Part shown: positions 36,202 through 45,631 of the stretch, piece after piece | How the letters are laid out: every line of letters begins with the position of its first letter | Position numbering within the stretch: the stretch's first letter is position 1 | Translations under genes and position numbers: made by a program | From: Marinifilum caeruleilacunae | Lineage (GTDB): Bacteria; Bacteroidota; Bacteroidia; Bacteroidales; Marinifilaceae | Assembly (NCBI RefSeq): GCF_013141825.1 | Contig: NZ_RZNH01000015.1 | Location: forward strand, 38,457-102,456 | DNA: 64,000 nt | Reading direction: 5' to 3' | The notes under the pieces: generated by a model | Database searches by the model: none | The model's input: only the letters and a program-made list of their open reading frames with translations | Told to the model about the DNA's origin: nothing

Positions 36202-38403
36202 ATGAATAAACAATGTGTACATTTCGGAATTGTATTGATCTTGCTTTCGCACTTCTTATTTGGCATGAGCAAAGACCTTTGTGCCCAGGAAAAGGTGCGA
36301 TTTACAACCGATAGAGATTTTTATATTGCTGGTGAAAATATTTGGTTTGGATTAGGAATTTTTGATTTAGAGGGAAATGATAAGTCAAAGCTAAGCAAGG
36401 TGGTTTATCTAGAGCTATTAAACAAAGAGAATAGCCCTGTAGTGAAGCATAAGTTCTACCTGAAAAATCAAAATATACAATCATGTTTTCAATTGCCTGA
36501 TGACTTGCCTACGGGCAATTACCACCTAAGGGCCTATACTCGTTTGATGAAAAATAGAGATGCAAGTTTATTTGCAACAAAGTATATTGGCTTATTCAAT
36601 CCATTTTTGAGAAAAAATTTTCCTAAAGGGGATAAACGATATAATCGGGATACAGTCTTTTATTATATGGAAAATGAGAGGCTACTTGCCAATGAAAGTA
36701 ATCAATTACTTATTTATGCATGCGATCAATATGGGAAACCAAAATCGATAAAAGGGAGCGTACTCAATAAAGCTGAAGAGCCAATTGAAGTATTGAATAC
36801 TGAAAGTTCGGGCTATGGTGTATTAAACATTGTACCCAAAATTGATGAGAAATACATGTTAAGCATCGACGGCCTTAGAATTCAATTGCCCGATGTGACT
36901 ACAGAAACCTGGATTTTGAAACTTGTAGAAACTGATGAAAGTTATACCCTTAGAGTATTAGGTAAGGATAAGGAGGGTTTATTTTTAGATATTTTAAATG
37001 GTGATGGCAAGTTTATTAAGCATTATAAAATACAGGCGAATAAGTCGATTCGAATTGAAAAAAAAGACCTTCCAAACACTCTGCTGTATGCATTACTGGT
37101 AAACGAATCGAAAGAAATAAAAGCATTTCGAGGATTTCAGAACTACTCCAATTCCCATCAGCTTAAAATTTCACACGATCATAAAAACTATAAAACAAGA
37201 GAATTGGTTAAAGTTCATACGAGCGGATTGGATTCCATAAAAAATATAAGTGTGTCTGTTGTTAAATCTTGCTTGATAAATGATATATCAGATCAAAATT
37301 ATACTGAAAATAAGGAGCAGTTATTGATGCTAAAAAAACCATCTTTTCTAATTCAAAGACGAGGTGAGAATATATTGCTACCAGAGATTGATGGTGATTT
37401 AATTTCCGGGGAAATTATAGATTTAGATTCAGGATTGCCAATAAAAAATGAGGAGTTCACATTAAGCTTTGTATCCCAAAATCCGAGTTTAAATGTTCTT
37501 ACCACCGATTCTTTGGGCGCTTTTAGAGCGGTTGTTAATAGATACGGGAGAGAAGAGTTGGTGATACGACCTAAATCAGAGATCCCTTTTTCTAACTATA
37601 AAGTAAATCTGAACGATGATTTTTCTTACCAATTACCCGATACAAAACTGACAGACCTTATAATAGACACAATTCAAATGAAGAATATCAATAAGGCGAT
37701 AATCAACATGCAGGTGAATTCTATTTATGGCAAGCATTTGTCAAAAACTGTCGATAAGATACTGATAGATGCCAATCCTCCTTTTTATATCAAAGCTGAT
37801 CACACAATTAAAATCGATAAGTTTATTGAATTACCGACGGTAGAGGAGGTAATTCGGGAAATTGTACCTTTTGTAAATCTAAGGAAGAATAAAGATTCAT
37901 ACGAATTTGTAGTATTTGAGGAATTATCATTGTATCCAAGATTCTGTGAAACAATGGTGTTTTTTGATGGTGTTCCCATAAAAAATACTCAGGCAATTTT
38001 AGATATTAACCCTCAGTATTTGGATAGAATCGAAGTAGTTAACCTTGATTTTTTTCTGAAAGGAGAAGGATTGGGATTTTTATTATGTTTTTACAGCAGG
38101 AATTCCGATATGGCTAATTTAGATTTTGACAATAGTATCTTTAGGCAAGTACACCAGGGATATCAATATGAATACAAATATAATAGTCCTGATTACTCAA
38201 AACCGGAATTGAAAAACTCACGCCTGGCTGATTATAGAAACCTGCTCTATTTTAATGTTTGGGACAAAGGAAATGCAGACGGAACAATTGATTGGGAATT
38301 TTATACCTCTGATGATGAATCGGAGTATACAATAATAATCAAAGGCATTGATAAGAATGGAGATTCGGTGAGTACAAGCACCACTTTTAATGTTGCAAAT
38401 TGA
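36202..38403 (+). CDS. Large exported protein with an MG2-like N-terminus (copy 1)
   Basis: A 733-residue protein with a signal peptide ending near LCA-Q. The first 130 mature residues look like a macroglobulin MG2-type domain: FTTDRDFYIAGENIWFG, then LPTGNYHLRAYTRLMKN. Further on are beta-rich domains, one with a CRD-like phrase (ISGEIIDLDSGLPIKNEEFTL...TTDSLGAFRAVV), and a plug-like stretch (TVEEVIREIVPFVNLRKNK...DGVPIKN) reminiscent of receptor plug folds. The protein therefore looks like a surface or periplasmic adaptor and not an enzyme. The ATG at 36202 is 2 bases after the DUF4249 stop codon. I do not know a named function. Confidence 0.65.
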   Translation: MNKQCVHFGIVLILLSHFLFGMSKDLCAQEKVRFTTDRDFYIAGENIWFGLGIFDLEGNDKSKLSKVVYLELLNKENSPVVKHKFYLKNQNIQSCFQLPDDLPTGNYHLRAYTRLMKNRDASLFATKYIGLFNPFLRKNFPKGDKRYNRDTVFYYMENERLLANESNQLLIYACDQYGKPKSIKGSVLNKAEEPIEVLNTESSGYGVLNIVPKIDEKYMLSIDGLRIQLPDVTTETWILKLVETDESYTLRVLGKDKEGLFLDILNGDGKFIKHYKIQANKSIRIEKKDLPNTLLYALLVNESKEIKAFRGFQNYSNSHQLKISHDHKNYKTRELVKVHTSGLDSIKNISVSVVKSCLINDISDQNYTENKEQLLMLKKPSFLIQRRGENILLPEIDGDLISGEIIDLDSGLPIKNEEFTLSFVSQNPSLNVLTTDSLGAFRAVVNRYGREELVIRPKSEIPFSNYKVNLNDDFSYQLPDTKLTDLIIDTIQMKNINKAIINMQVNSIYGKHLSKTVDKILIDANPPFYIKADHTIKIDKFIELPTVEEVIREIVPFVNLRKNKDSYEFVVFEELSLYPRFCETMVFFDGVPIKNTQAILDINPQYLDRIEVVNLDFFLKGEGLGFLLCFYSRNSDMANLDFDNSIFRQVHQGYQYEYKYNSPDYSKPELKNSRLADYRNLLYFNVWDKGNADGTIDWEFYTSDDESEYTIIIKGIDKNGDSVSTSTTFNVAN

Positions 38404-38429
38404 TTTTACCAGGCTCATAAATTAACATT

Positions 38430-38459
38430 AAAAAGCCTTTCACAAAATGCAAAAGGCCT
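38430..38459 (-). terminator. Terminator of the second TonB-dependent receptor gene
   Basis: Same hairpin as at 31310-31340, with identical bases. It also lies 27 bases after the stop codon of the plus-strand 733-aa gene and may act on both. Confidence 0.78.
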
Positions 38460-38473
38460 CTCTAAAATCAATT

Positions 38474-41251
38474 TTAAAAATCATCTTTGGCATTGCCAAA
38501 TAGTTTGAAATTGTAGGTTACTGTAAAAATTGGTTTTCCGAAAATGGACATTTTGTAGCCTTGTACTTCTGTACCATCATTTCGAAAGAAGATATTATAA
38601 GCATTTTTTCTACCCAGTAGATTAAATACAGAAAAAGTAAAGGAGCTATGATTTAGTTTTTTTGCAATTAAATTCCCATTTAGTGTTGCAGCAATGTCAA
38701 GTCTGCTGTAATCAGGCATTCTTAATGTGTTTCTGTCGGAATAGTGCACCTTGTCGGCTCCCGAAAAATTATAATAAGCAATTGGAGGCGTAAATGGTCT
38801 GCCTGTGCTGTATGAATAATTTATCGAGAAATTGAATCTTCGACTCACCTTATAATTGGTAACCAGGTTAAAATTATGAGGCTTGTCGTAGTTGGCTGGG
38901 AAGAAATCTCCTTTATTAATTTTTTCTTCGGCAAACTCCCCATTTACCTTGTGCAAAATTTTCGAGTAAGTATAGTTGATCCATCCGGTAAGTTTCCCTT
39001 TCTTCTTTTGCAGCATTAACTCTAAACCATATGCTTTACCTTTGCCATTTACTACATCTCTTTCCAGGTATTCATTCATTAATAACTGAGCTCCACCTTT
39101 GTAATCCAGAATATTGTCAAGCTTTTTATAATATGACTCTATCGAAGCTTCAATACTATTTTGTTTGAAATTTTGATAATAACCTATTGAAAATTGATGT
39201 CCTTTCTGCGGCTTAATATATTCATCACTTAGCTTCCAAATATCTGTTGGTGTCATTGTAGCCGTATTCGAAATCATTTGAATGTACTGGTGAATTTTAT
39301 CGTATCCCAGTTTTACCGAGCTGTTATTACTAAGTTTTATATTCGTTGAAATTCTAATTTCCGGACCTGAATATTTATTAATTAAGCCTGATCTGCTTCT
39401 TTCGTCCTGAACAAATGTTTGCTGATTTCTAGGTGAATCTTCCAAATAAACAGCTCTGCTATTAGGGCCAATATTGGCAAAGAAGGAATATCGGATTCCT
39501 GCCGATACCGACATAAAATGCGTAAGATCAAATTCATCGCCAATGAATAACGCCATTTCCAAAGCCTGCTCTTTTTCAAGTTTTTTGTCACGAATTAGTG
39601 ATTCTGAAGTATATGGACTTTGAATTCCTGGCGAAAGATCATAAAAAGTTGAGTTAAGACCGAAGTCCAGTTTGTGATTCAGGCTCGACAAAAATGAAAA
39701 ATTTACATTAAATAGGTATTGGTCCAACTTATATTTTACCTGGTAAGAATTGCTTGGTTCATGTCCCGAAACATTAGTGTAGTTGTACTTACTAATGGCT
39801 GAGGAAATGGTTGAAAATAACTTTGGATTATAAATGTGTTTCCACTTTAAAGTAGAAGCAAATGTGTTGTAGTCAAACTTATCCTCTTCGTAATAGTCAA
39901 ACTTGTCATGACTGTAATATCCAGATAGGTAAATGCTGTTTTTCTCATCCAAATCCCAGGATATATTACCCTGTAAGTCGTGAAAATTAGCACTACTGTT
40001 TTTTAGCTTTTTGTCGTCTAATAATTTAAGAACCCAATCGGAATAGGTGGTACGACCGGCTAAAATAAAAGAAGCTTTATCCTTTTTTATTGGACCTTCG
40101 AACGACACCCTACCCGAAACTGGGCTAATGCCACCACTTAATTTATAATTTTTTCGGTTGCCATCTTTCAATTTTATATCCATAACGGAAGATATTCTTC
40201 CGCCATATTTTGCCGGAATACCACTTTTATATAAAGTAATGTCCTTTATAATATCGGAGTTAAAACCCGAAAAGAAACCAAAAAAGTGGGATGTGTTAAT
40301 AATTGGAGCATCATTTAATAGTATTAGGTTCTGATCGGTATTTCCACCTCTAACGTTAAATCCGCTAGCCGCTTCGCCAACGCTTTGAACACCTGGTAGT
40401 AATAAGGTACTTTTTATAATGTCGGCCTCGCCCATTCCCAAAGGCAATTGCTTAAGCGTTTTGAGCGTGATTTTCTCCATGCCCATTCGCAAATTTTTAA
40501 CCTGGTTTTCGGATTTGGCAATTACGGTGACTTCTTTTAATGAAGTAGGCTTGCTTTTTAATTCTACATGTAAACTTCCATTGGAATGAATATTAATTTG
40601 GCGGAAAGTTGTTTTCATACCAACCGATCGAAATTCTATTTTATGACTGCCAACTGGTAAAGAAATTGAGTATCGTCCATATTGGTTGGTTACAGTTCCT
40701 TTTTCTAAGCCTTCGAGATAAACAATAGCACCAATAATTGATTCTCCTGTTTCCAAATCGCTTATTTTACCACTCAATGTTGCAATTCCATCTTTTGCTG
40801 TTTGCTGTTTATTACCAATGGTAAATATTTTGTATTCATCACTTATTGTTTTTGTTTTTTCAACTGCATGCAATGTTCTAACATAAGTAGTAGTATCTAT
40901 TATTTTCTCATTTGCTTTTGAAATATGGCTCAAGTACTGATCGTAAAAATTAGTTTTTATAACATTGTCCTTTGAAAAAATTACGTTTTTCTGCTTGATT
41001 ATTTTATAATTCAACTGAGCTTCCACTTTCAGCCAGTTTAATATTGTTAGAGGTTTTGCATCTGCAAAATCAGGTGAAAAAGTAATCTGATCAACCCAAT
41101 TGCTTTGATAGAAAAATCGATATTCGCTTTCTGCTTCCAGGATATTAATGATTTCATTAAAACTTACCGAATCCTTTTGCAGTTTAATCGTTTGTGCTTG
41201 AATTATTGGCAGTTGAATTATCAAGCATATAATAATTGCAATATAACGCAT
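38474..41251 (-). CDS. TonB-dependent receptor with STN and carboxypeptidase-like N-domains (copy 2)
   Basis: 925 residues, the same length as copy 1. It has the same domain order: signal peptide (cut near QA-QT), an STN-like domain (VSFNEIINILEAESEYRFFYQ), CarboxypepD_reg (ETGESIIGAIVYLEGLEKG), plug (GVQSVGEAASGFNVRGGNTDQ, FFGFFSGFNSDIIKDITLYK) and barrel. The plug and the last 16 residues (TVTYNFKLFGNAKDDF) are nearly or fully identical to copy 1. The extracellular barrel loops differ most, for example around the NIGPNSRAVYLEDSPRN region. That pattern fits two receptors with a common energising mechanism but different ligands. Confidence 0.9.
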   Translation of the reverse strand: MRYIAIIICLIIQLPIIQAQTIKLQKDSVSFNEIINILEAESEYRFFYQSNWVDQITFSPDFADAKPLTILNWLKVEAQLNYKIIKQKNVIFSKDNVIKTNFYDQYLSHISKANEKIIDTTTYVRTLHAVEKTKTISDEYKIFTIGNKQQTAKDGIATLSGKISDLETGESIIGAIVYLEGLEKGTVTNQYGRYSISLPVGSHKIEFRSVGMKTTFRQINIHSNGSLHVELKSKPTSLKEVTVIAKSENQVKNLRMGMEKITLKTLKQLPLGMGEADIIKSTLLLPGVQSVGEAASGFNVRGGNTDQNLILLNDAPIINTSHFFGFFSGFNSDIIKDITLYKSGIPAKYGGRISSVMDIKLKDGNRKNYKLSGGISPVSGRVSFEGPIKKDKASFILAGRTTYSDWVLKLLDDKKLKNSSANFHDLQGNISWDLDEKNSIYLSGYYSHDKFDYYEEDKFDYNTFASTLKWKHIYNPKLFSTISSAISKYNYTNVSGHEPSNSYQVKYKLDQYLFNVNFSFLSSLNHKLDFGLNSTFYDLSPGIQSPYTSESLIRDKKLEKEQALEMALFIGDEFDLTHFMSVSAGIRYSFFANIGPNSRAVYLEDSPRNQQTFVQDERSRSGLINKYSGPEIRISTNIKLSNNSSVKLGYDKIHQYIQMISNTATMTPTDIWKLSDEYIKPQKGHQFSIGYYQNFKQNSIEASIESYYKKLDNILDYKGGAQLLMNEYLERDVVNGKGKAYGLELMLQKKKGKLTGWINYTYSKILHKVNGEFAEEKINKGDFFPANYDKPHNFNLVTNYKVSRRFNFSINYSYSTGRPFTPPIAYYNFSGADKVHYSDRNTLRMPDYSRLDIAATLNGNLIAKKLNHSSFTFSVFNLLGRKNAYNIFFRNDGTEVQGYKMSIFGKPIFTVTYNFKLFGNAKDDF

Positions 41252-41259
41252 GTTGTTTT

Positions 41260-41979
41260 TTATAATGATTCAAGATATTTGATGATATCAACCAGGTGTG
41301 ACGTTGAAAGTTTTTTATAACTACACTGAAAGGAAGAAACTTTCTGTTTTATCATCTTCTTTTTTTCAGGGAAAAGTTTGAATAGCTGTTGTTTAGAATT
41401 GATTTTATACAATTTATTATCGATGGCTAAATATTTATGAATCTCAGGAACATAAATTGTTAATCCTTCTTCAACCAATTTACGCGAACGATGTTTGTAT
41501 ACCAGTTGCAGTTTATTTTGATAAATAATTTCGTAATAACCACCTAATGCATCACTTGCAGTATATTCCTCAGGATTTAAATATTCAAAATGATGTGTTG
41601 TTAGATCTGTATTGATGGCAAAGGAATCAATCCTGTTTTGCGATAGCACCACACTTGCGGTAACACCTGACGTAAATAATGAACGTACGATAATTTCATC
41701 TTTAAATGTATCGTAGCTTATAAGCAGATCTTTAAAAGTTCTGTTTTTCCAATACAATGTACCATTGCAAAATTTTCCATTAAAAATTGGGCTGTGTTTT
41801 TTTTGAAAATGGTATGTTTTATACTCTCGTCCAATTAAAAAATCGTATTCGGTGTGGGTTGCATGATTGTATATCGACCTTACCGAATCGATTGGAATTG
41901 TATATTCAGTTTTATGTTCTTGTGAGTAAATAGAACATGGTAGAACTACTAATATTAATAGTTTTAAAAATTTATACAT
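41260..41979 (-). CDS. Exported protein of unknown function, receptor-linked (copy 2)
   Basis: A 239-residue paralogue of the gene at 34142-34852. It has a signal peptide (FLKLLILVVLPCSIYS-Q), then YTIPIDSVRSIYN and YDFLIGREYKTYHF, and it ends with KKLSTSHLVDIIKYLESL, similar in placement to LVKLLQHAESL of copy 1. Divergence is higher than in the receptors. No known domain is recognised. It is 8 bases upstream of the receptor gene, so cotranscription is likely. Confidence 0.6.
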   Translation of the reverse strand: MYKFLKLLILVVLPCSIYSQEHKTEYTIPIDSVRSIYNHATHTEYDFLIGREYKTYHFQKKHSPIFNGKFCNGTLYWKNRTFKDLLISYDTFKDEIIVRSLFTSGVTASVVLSQNRIDSFAINTDLTTHHFEYLNPEEYTASDALGGYYEIIYQNKLQLVYKHRSRKLVEEGLTIYVPEIHKYLAIDNKLYKINSKQQLFKLFPEKKKMIKQKVSSFQCSYKKLSTSHLVDIIKYLESL

Positions 41980-42142
41980 AATGACATAGCTTGGGTCAGC
42001 GGTTGATTATTGTCTAATTCACAATTAAGAATACAGATTTGATGTGAAAAATACTTTATAAACTTAGGTAAAATATACTTCAATATATTAAAATGTTAAA
42101 TTAATTTTTAGAACTTTAAGAAGTAATATATTTAATAAAATT

Positions 42143-43348
42143 ATGAACCGTAACAATACAATTATTGTTTTATTTATTCTCTTTTCTATATGCTTTGGTT
42201 TAACCAAGTGTGTCGATCCATATCATGTAAATGTTACCAATGGTAAAAATGTACTGGTAGTTGATGCTTTAATTACCAACGAGGATAAATCTCACTTTGT
42301 AAAACTATCAAGATCCAGAGCCAATCTCGAAGATGAAAACCTTATGGAAACTGGAGCTTTTGTTTCTATAAAAGGAGATCATGGAGAAAACGAAGTCTTA
42401 AAAGAAACGGAACCTGGAGTTTATAAAACCGATCAATCAAAATTTATTACTAGAATTGGTGGGAAATACATACTATCCATTATCACATCCGATGGAAAAC
42501 ATTATGAATCTCAGGAGTGCGAAATTTTACAACCTTCAGAAATAAATAATGTTTATTATAAAGCCGATACGATTATTAATGGAAACAACGAGGAAGTTGA
42601 AGGGCTTCGTTTCTATGTTGACGGAACATCAGCAAATAATGATTATCTAAGGTGGTTGTGCGATGAGAACTGGAAATTTAACGTTCCTTATGCTACCAAA
42701 ATTGCTTTTGATGAGAACAAGCAGTTATATCACATTCCCGAGATTAATAAATTTTGCTTTAAATCTTTTGCCCCATACGAAATAAGTATACAGGCTTTGA
42801 ATGAATATACTTCACGTGAAATTGTTGGAAAATCGGCCTGCTTCATCCCTACGAATTATAGTGATAGATTTCAGATCAAATATTCTATATCCATCAAACA
42901 GATGTCGATTTCGGCCGAGGAGTATGAATTCTGGAGCAAAATGAAAAAAGTGAATGAGGATGGAGGTGATATGTTTGGAATTCAGCCATTTTCGATACCC
43001 GGAAATATTGTGTGTATGGATGACGACAATGAAGAAGTACTTGGGTATTTTCAAACCGGTGGAGTTGCGTCGAAACGTTTGTTTATCACCCGTGCGGAAG
43101 CCAGAGATTTGGGTTTGAGACTTTTATATGATCATGGATGTGTGACTGATACTGTTATGGTAGATGAATGGCATCCAAGCTTGTATGAGTTGTATGAGAA
43201 ATATGTTTTAACCGATGGCTATGGCTTGTATGATCAGCCTGTGGGTGAGATGGGATCTCCTCTAAATGGACTGTTGATTGTAAAGAAAAAATGTACCGAC
43301 TGTCGACTTACAGGATCAAGTGAAAAACCTTTGTTTTGGGAGGATTAA
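42143..43348 (+). CDS. DUF4249 surface lipoprotein (copy 2)
   Basis: A 401-residue paralogue of 35006-36199. The lipobox GLTKC is followed by VDPYHVNVTNGKNVLVVDALITN. Conserved blocks shared with copy 1 include EGLRFYVDG, YSDRFQIKYSISIKQMSISAEEYEFW, a GxFG.QPF...GNI phrase, and the C-terminal CTDCRLTGSSEKPLFWED. It is presumably surface-exposed, or at least in the outer membrane, and paired with the copy-2 receptor. The ligand is unknown. Confidence 0.85.
   Translation: MNRNNTIIVLFILFSICFGLTKCVDPYHVNVTNGKNVLVVDALITNEDKSHFVKLSRSRANLEDENLMETGAFVSIKGDHGENEVLKETEPGVYKTDQSKFITRIGGKYILSIITSDGKHYESQECEILQPSEINNVYYKADTIINGNNEEVEGLRFYVDGTSANNDYLRWLCDENWKFNVPYATKIAFDENKQLYHIPEINKFCFKSFAPYEISIQALNEYTSREIVGKSACFIPTNYSDRFQIKYSISIKQMSISAEEYEFWSKMKKVNEDGGDMFGIQPFSIPGNIVCMDDDNEEVLGYFQTGGVASKRLFITRAEARDLGLRLLYDHGCVTDTVMVDEWHPSLYELYEKYVLTDGYGLYDQPVGEMGSPLNGLLIVKKKCTDCRLTGSSEKPLFWED
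43338..43344 (+). promoter_or_regulatory. Shine-Dalgarno inside the DUF4249 stop region (copy 2)
   Basis: GGGAGGA, six bases before the ATG at 43351, with the same overlap with the FWED-stop codons as in copy 1. Confidence 0.7.
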
Positions 43349-43350
43349 TA

Positions 43351-45552
43351 ATGATGCGGAAAACTATATTACAATATATTACAGTTTTACTATTGCTAAT
43401 AAATTGCTTTAGTGGCATTGTTGTTGCACAGGAAAAAGTGCTAATTACTACAGATAGGGACAATTACATTGTTGGTGAGGATTTGTGGTTTAATGTAGGC
43501 GTGTATCAACTAGATTCTCATGCTTATTCTGATTTAAGTAAAATCGTGTATGTTGAGTTGCTGAATCAAAAAAATATCCCAGTTTTTCAATGTAAGTGCA
43601 ATACGAAGAAAGCAAGTATGCAATCGAGAATTATATTGCCCGATTCGATTTCCACGGGTAATTATAATATCAGAGCTTATACACGTTGGATGAAAAATAA
43701 GGATGTTAGCTTATTTGCAACAAAAAGTATAAGCATTATCAATCCGTTTGCACAGGATTTTAACGACAATAAAGTTAAATATTACAGTAAGGATACAATA
43801 TTTACCTATCCCGAGAGCGGTTACTTATATCCTGGGGTAGAGAATAAAATTCTAATTCGATCGGTCGATAAGTTTGGTGTAAATAAAAAAATCAAAGGAA
43901 AGATTGTTGAGGAAAATGGGAAAGAAATCAAAGTTTTCTCTACAAATGAGAAGGGAAGTGGCATCATATACTTTAGGCCTGAAAAGAATAAAAAGTATTT
44001 GTTTGTGTATGATCATAAAACAACACAATTTCCTGATATTGAGGTGAAAGATTCTTATTTAAAATTAGAGAATGAAGGAATCGACTATTACAAATTCAAA
44101 ATATACGGGAATTTCAAAAGCTTAAAATGTGTTGATATTGTAAGTAAGGATGGAGCTTTAGTAAAACGATATCAAATTCCTGAAAACGGATTGGTAAATG
44201 TAAGTGTTAAGACTTTGGAAAATAACAAGCTATTTGCATTGTTACTAGATCAAAATAAGGAAATAATTGCCAGTCGTGCCTTTTACCCGAAAGCTAAAAA
44301 GTCTATCGACTACATTGCCTTGAAAAAAAGTAAGAAAACTTATGGAATTCGGGAGTTGGTTAACTTAAAGCTTGATGCTTTCGACAATTTTGAGGAGCTT
44401 TCTGTTTCGGTTGTGAAAAAGTGTTTGCTTAAGGATCAGAACAAGAAATTAATTACCAATGATGATTTGCTAGCTGCGAAATCACCCAATTTTATTGGTT
44501 ATTCAAAGGATTTTCTTTTGCCAGAACTCGAAGGTGAGATAATAACAGGTAGAATTACCAATTCCCTAAGCAAAGAGCCGATAGTTGATGAAGAGTTTGT
44601 TTTAAATTTTGTTACGCCAATTCCAGAGCTTAAAGTGGTTACTACCGACTCTTCAGGTCGTTTCAGGTTTATTGTTGATCGATATGGCGCAGAGGAAATG
44701 GTAATTCAACCACTTAAAGACGATTCGACCTTAATGAATTATAATGTTTGGCTTGATAATACATACTCTCAGGTGTATAATGATAGTTCTGTTCTTCCTT
44801 TTGGCCTTGATTCCCTAAGGGCAAAAGGAATGAATGAGGCCGTCATTAATACGCAGATAAATGCTGTTTACAATTCGCACATTAAGGATGTTGCTTTTGC
44901 AGATTCTATTGGTAAAACCGATGCTTTTTATGGTAAGCCAAACCATACTACAATCGTAGATAAGTATATTGAACTACCAACAGTAGAAGAGTTGGTTCGC
45001 GAGCTTGTTCCGCTTACTGTTGTCAGAAAAAAGGCTGGATCGTACTATTTTAAGGTGATGGGTGATTTTTCAAATGACTTATATAAAGGTAGAACTTTAA
45101 CTTTTTGGGATGGAGTGTTATTGAAAAATATCGATGAAATCATAAAACTTAGTCCCTTAAAAGTAAAGAAAGTGGAAGTTGTAAATTCCAAATTTTTTCT
45201 TCAGCATGTCGATTTTGGTTACCTATTGAGTTTTACTACTAAAGAAGGAAATATGGCGGATATAGAATTTGACTCCAGGATTTTTCGACAAATTCATAAG
45301 GGATACGTTAATAGTTACAGGTTTAAAGGTCCTTCTTACTTAACACAAAATGAAAAGAAATCCCGACTGCCAGATTTTCGAAACACCTTGTACTTTAATA
45401 CTTTTAACAAGCAAGATTTGTTAGAGCCGCTAAATATTAACTTCTACACTTCAGATGAGGAAACTGAGTTCACAATTATTATAAAAGGGATTAATAAATT
45501 TGGCCAGGTAGAAGAAAGCAGGGAAGACTTTGTAGTGAGCGATAGAAAATAA
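43351..45552 (+). CDS. Large exported protein with an MG2-like N-terminus (copy 2)
   Basis: 733 residues, equal in length to copy 1. The signal peptide ends near VVA-Q; the MG2-like start ITTDRDNYIVGEDLWFN is followed by STGNYNIRAYTRWMKNKD and SLFATKSISIINPF. A CRD-like segment (ITGRITNSLSKEPIVDEEFVL...TTDSSGRFRFIV) and the region LPTVEELVRELVPLTVVRKKAG with DGVLLKNIDEI match copy 1. The C-terminus (YTSDEETEFTIIIKGINKFG) is also shared. There are two adjacent ATG codons (43351, 43354). Function unknown; genomic linkage says it works with the receptor and DUF4249 protein. Confidence 0.65.
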   Translation: MMRKTILQYITVLLLLINCFSGIVVAQEKVLITTDRDNYIVGEDLWFNVGVYQLDSHAYSDLSKIVYVELLNQKNIPVFQCKCNTKKASMQSRIILPDSISTGNYNIRAYTRWMKNKDVSLFATKSISIINPFAQDFNDNKVKYYSKDTIFTYPESGYLYPGVENKILIRSVDKFGVNKKIKGKIVEENGKEIKVFSTNEKGSGIIYFRPEKNKKYLFVYDHKTTQFPDIEVKDSYLKLENEGIDYYKFKIYGNFKSLKCVDIVSKDGALVKRYQIPENGLVNVSVKTLENNKLFALLLDQNKEIIASRAFYPKAKKSIDYIALKKSKKTYGIRELVNLKLDAFDNFEELSVSVVKKCLLKDQNKKLITNDDLLAAKSPNFIGYSKDFLLPELEGEIITGRITNSLSKEPIVDEEFVLNFVTPIPELKVVTTDSSGRFRFIVDRYGAEEMVIQPLKDDSTLMNYNVWLDNTYSQVYNDSSVLPFGLDSLRAKGMNEAVINTQINAVYNSHIKDVAFADSIGKTDAFYGKPNHTTIVDKYIELPTVEELVRELVPLTVVRKKAGSYYFKVMGDFSNDLYKGRTLTFWDGVLLKNIDEIIKLSPLKVKKVEVVNSKFFLQHVDFGYLLSFTTKEGNMADIEFDSRIFRQIHKGYVNSYRFKGPSYLTQNEKKSRLPDFRNTLYFNTFNKQDLLEPLNINFYTSDEETEFTIIIKGINKFGQVEESREDFVVSDRK

Positions 45553-45577
45553 TTTAGTAGAGTTATTCCATAAAATA

Positions 45578-45609
45578 AAGGGCTGTCTCAATGGAATGAA
45601 ACAGCCCTT
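45578..45609. terminator. Bidirectional terminator between the module and ispF
   Basis: AAGGGCTGT (45578-45586) pairs with ACAGCCCTT (45601-45609) around a 14-base loop. It lies between convergent genes with A- and T-rich flanks. Confidence 0.85.
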
Positions 45610-45631
45610 ACATATTTTTTATTCAACAAAT

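Larger units (their letters stand above)
31310..38403. repeat. Module copy 1 of a tandem four-gene duplication
   Basis: This unit holds, on the minus strand, a 236-aa exported protein and a 925-aa TonB-dependent receptor, and divergently a DUF4249 lipoprotein and a 733-aa exported protein. The same four genes in the same order and orientation follow at 38430-45552 with an offset of 7,120-7,150 bp. The protein pairs are clearly homologous along their whole length; the DNA has diverged in most places but not at the receptor 3' ends. Confidence 0.92.
38430..45552. repeat. Module copy 2 of the tandem four-gene duplication
   Basis: Contains paralogues of all four genes of the 31310-38403 unit in the same order and orientation: receptor (925 aa), small exported protein (239 aa), DUF4249 lipoprotein (401 aa) and MG2-like protein (733 aa). 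Intergenic spacings are similar (8 against 10 bp, 163 against 153 bp, 2 bp in both). Confidence 0.92.

Noticed and set aside
31354-45552. A polysaccharide utilisation locus (SusC/SusD).
   Set aside because: There is no SusD homologue, no glycoside hydrolase and no hybrid two-component or sigma/anti-sigma regulator. DUF4249 is not SusD, and the receptors have STN and CRD domains without Sus-type signatures that I can see.
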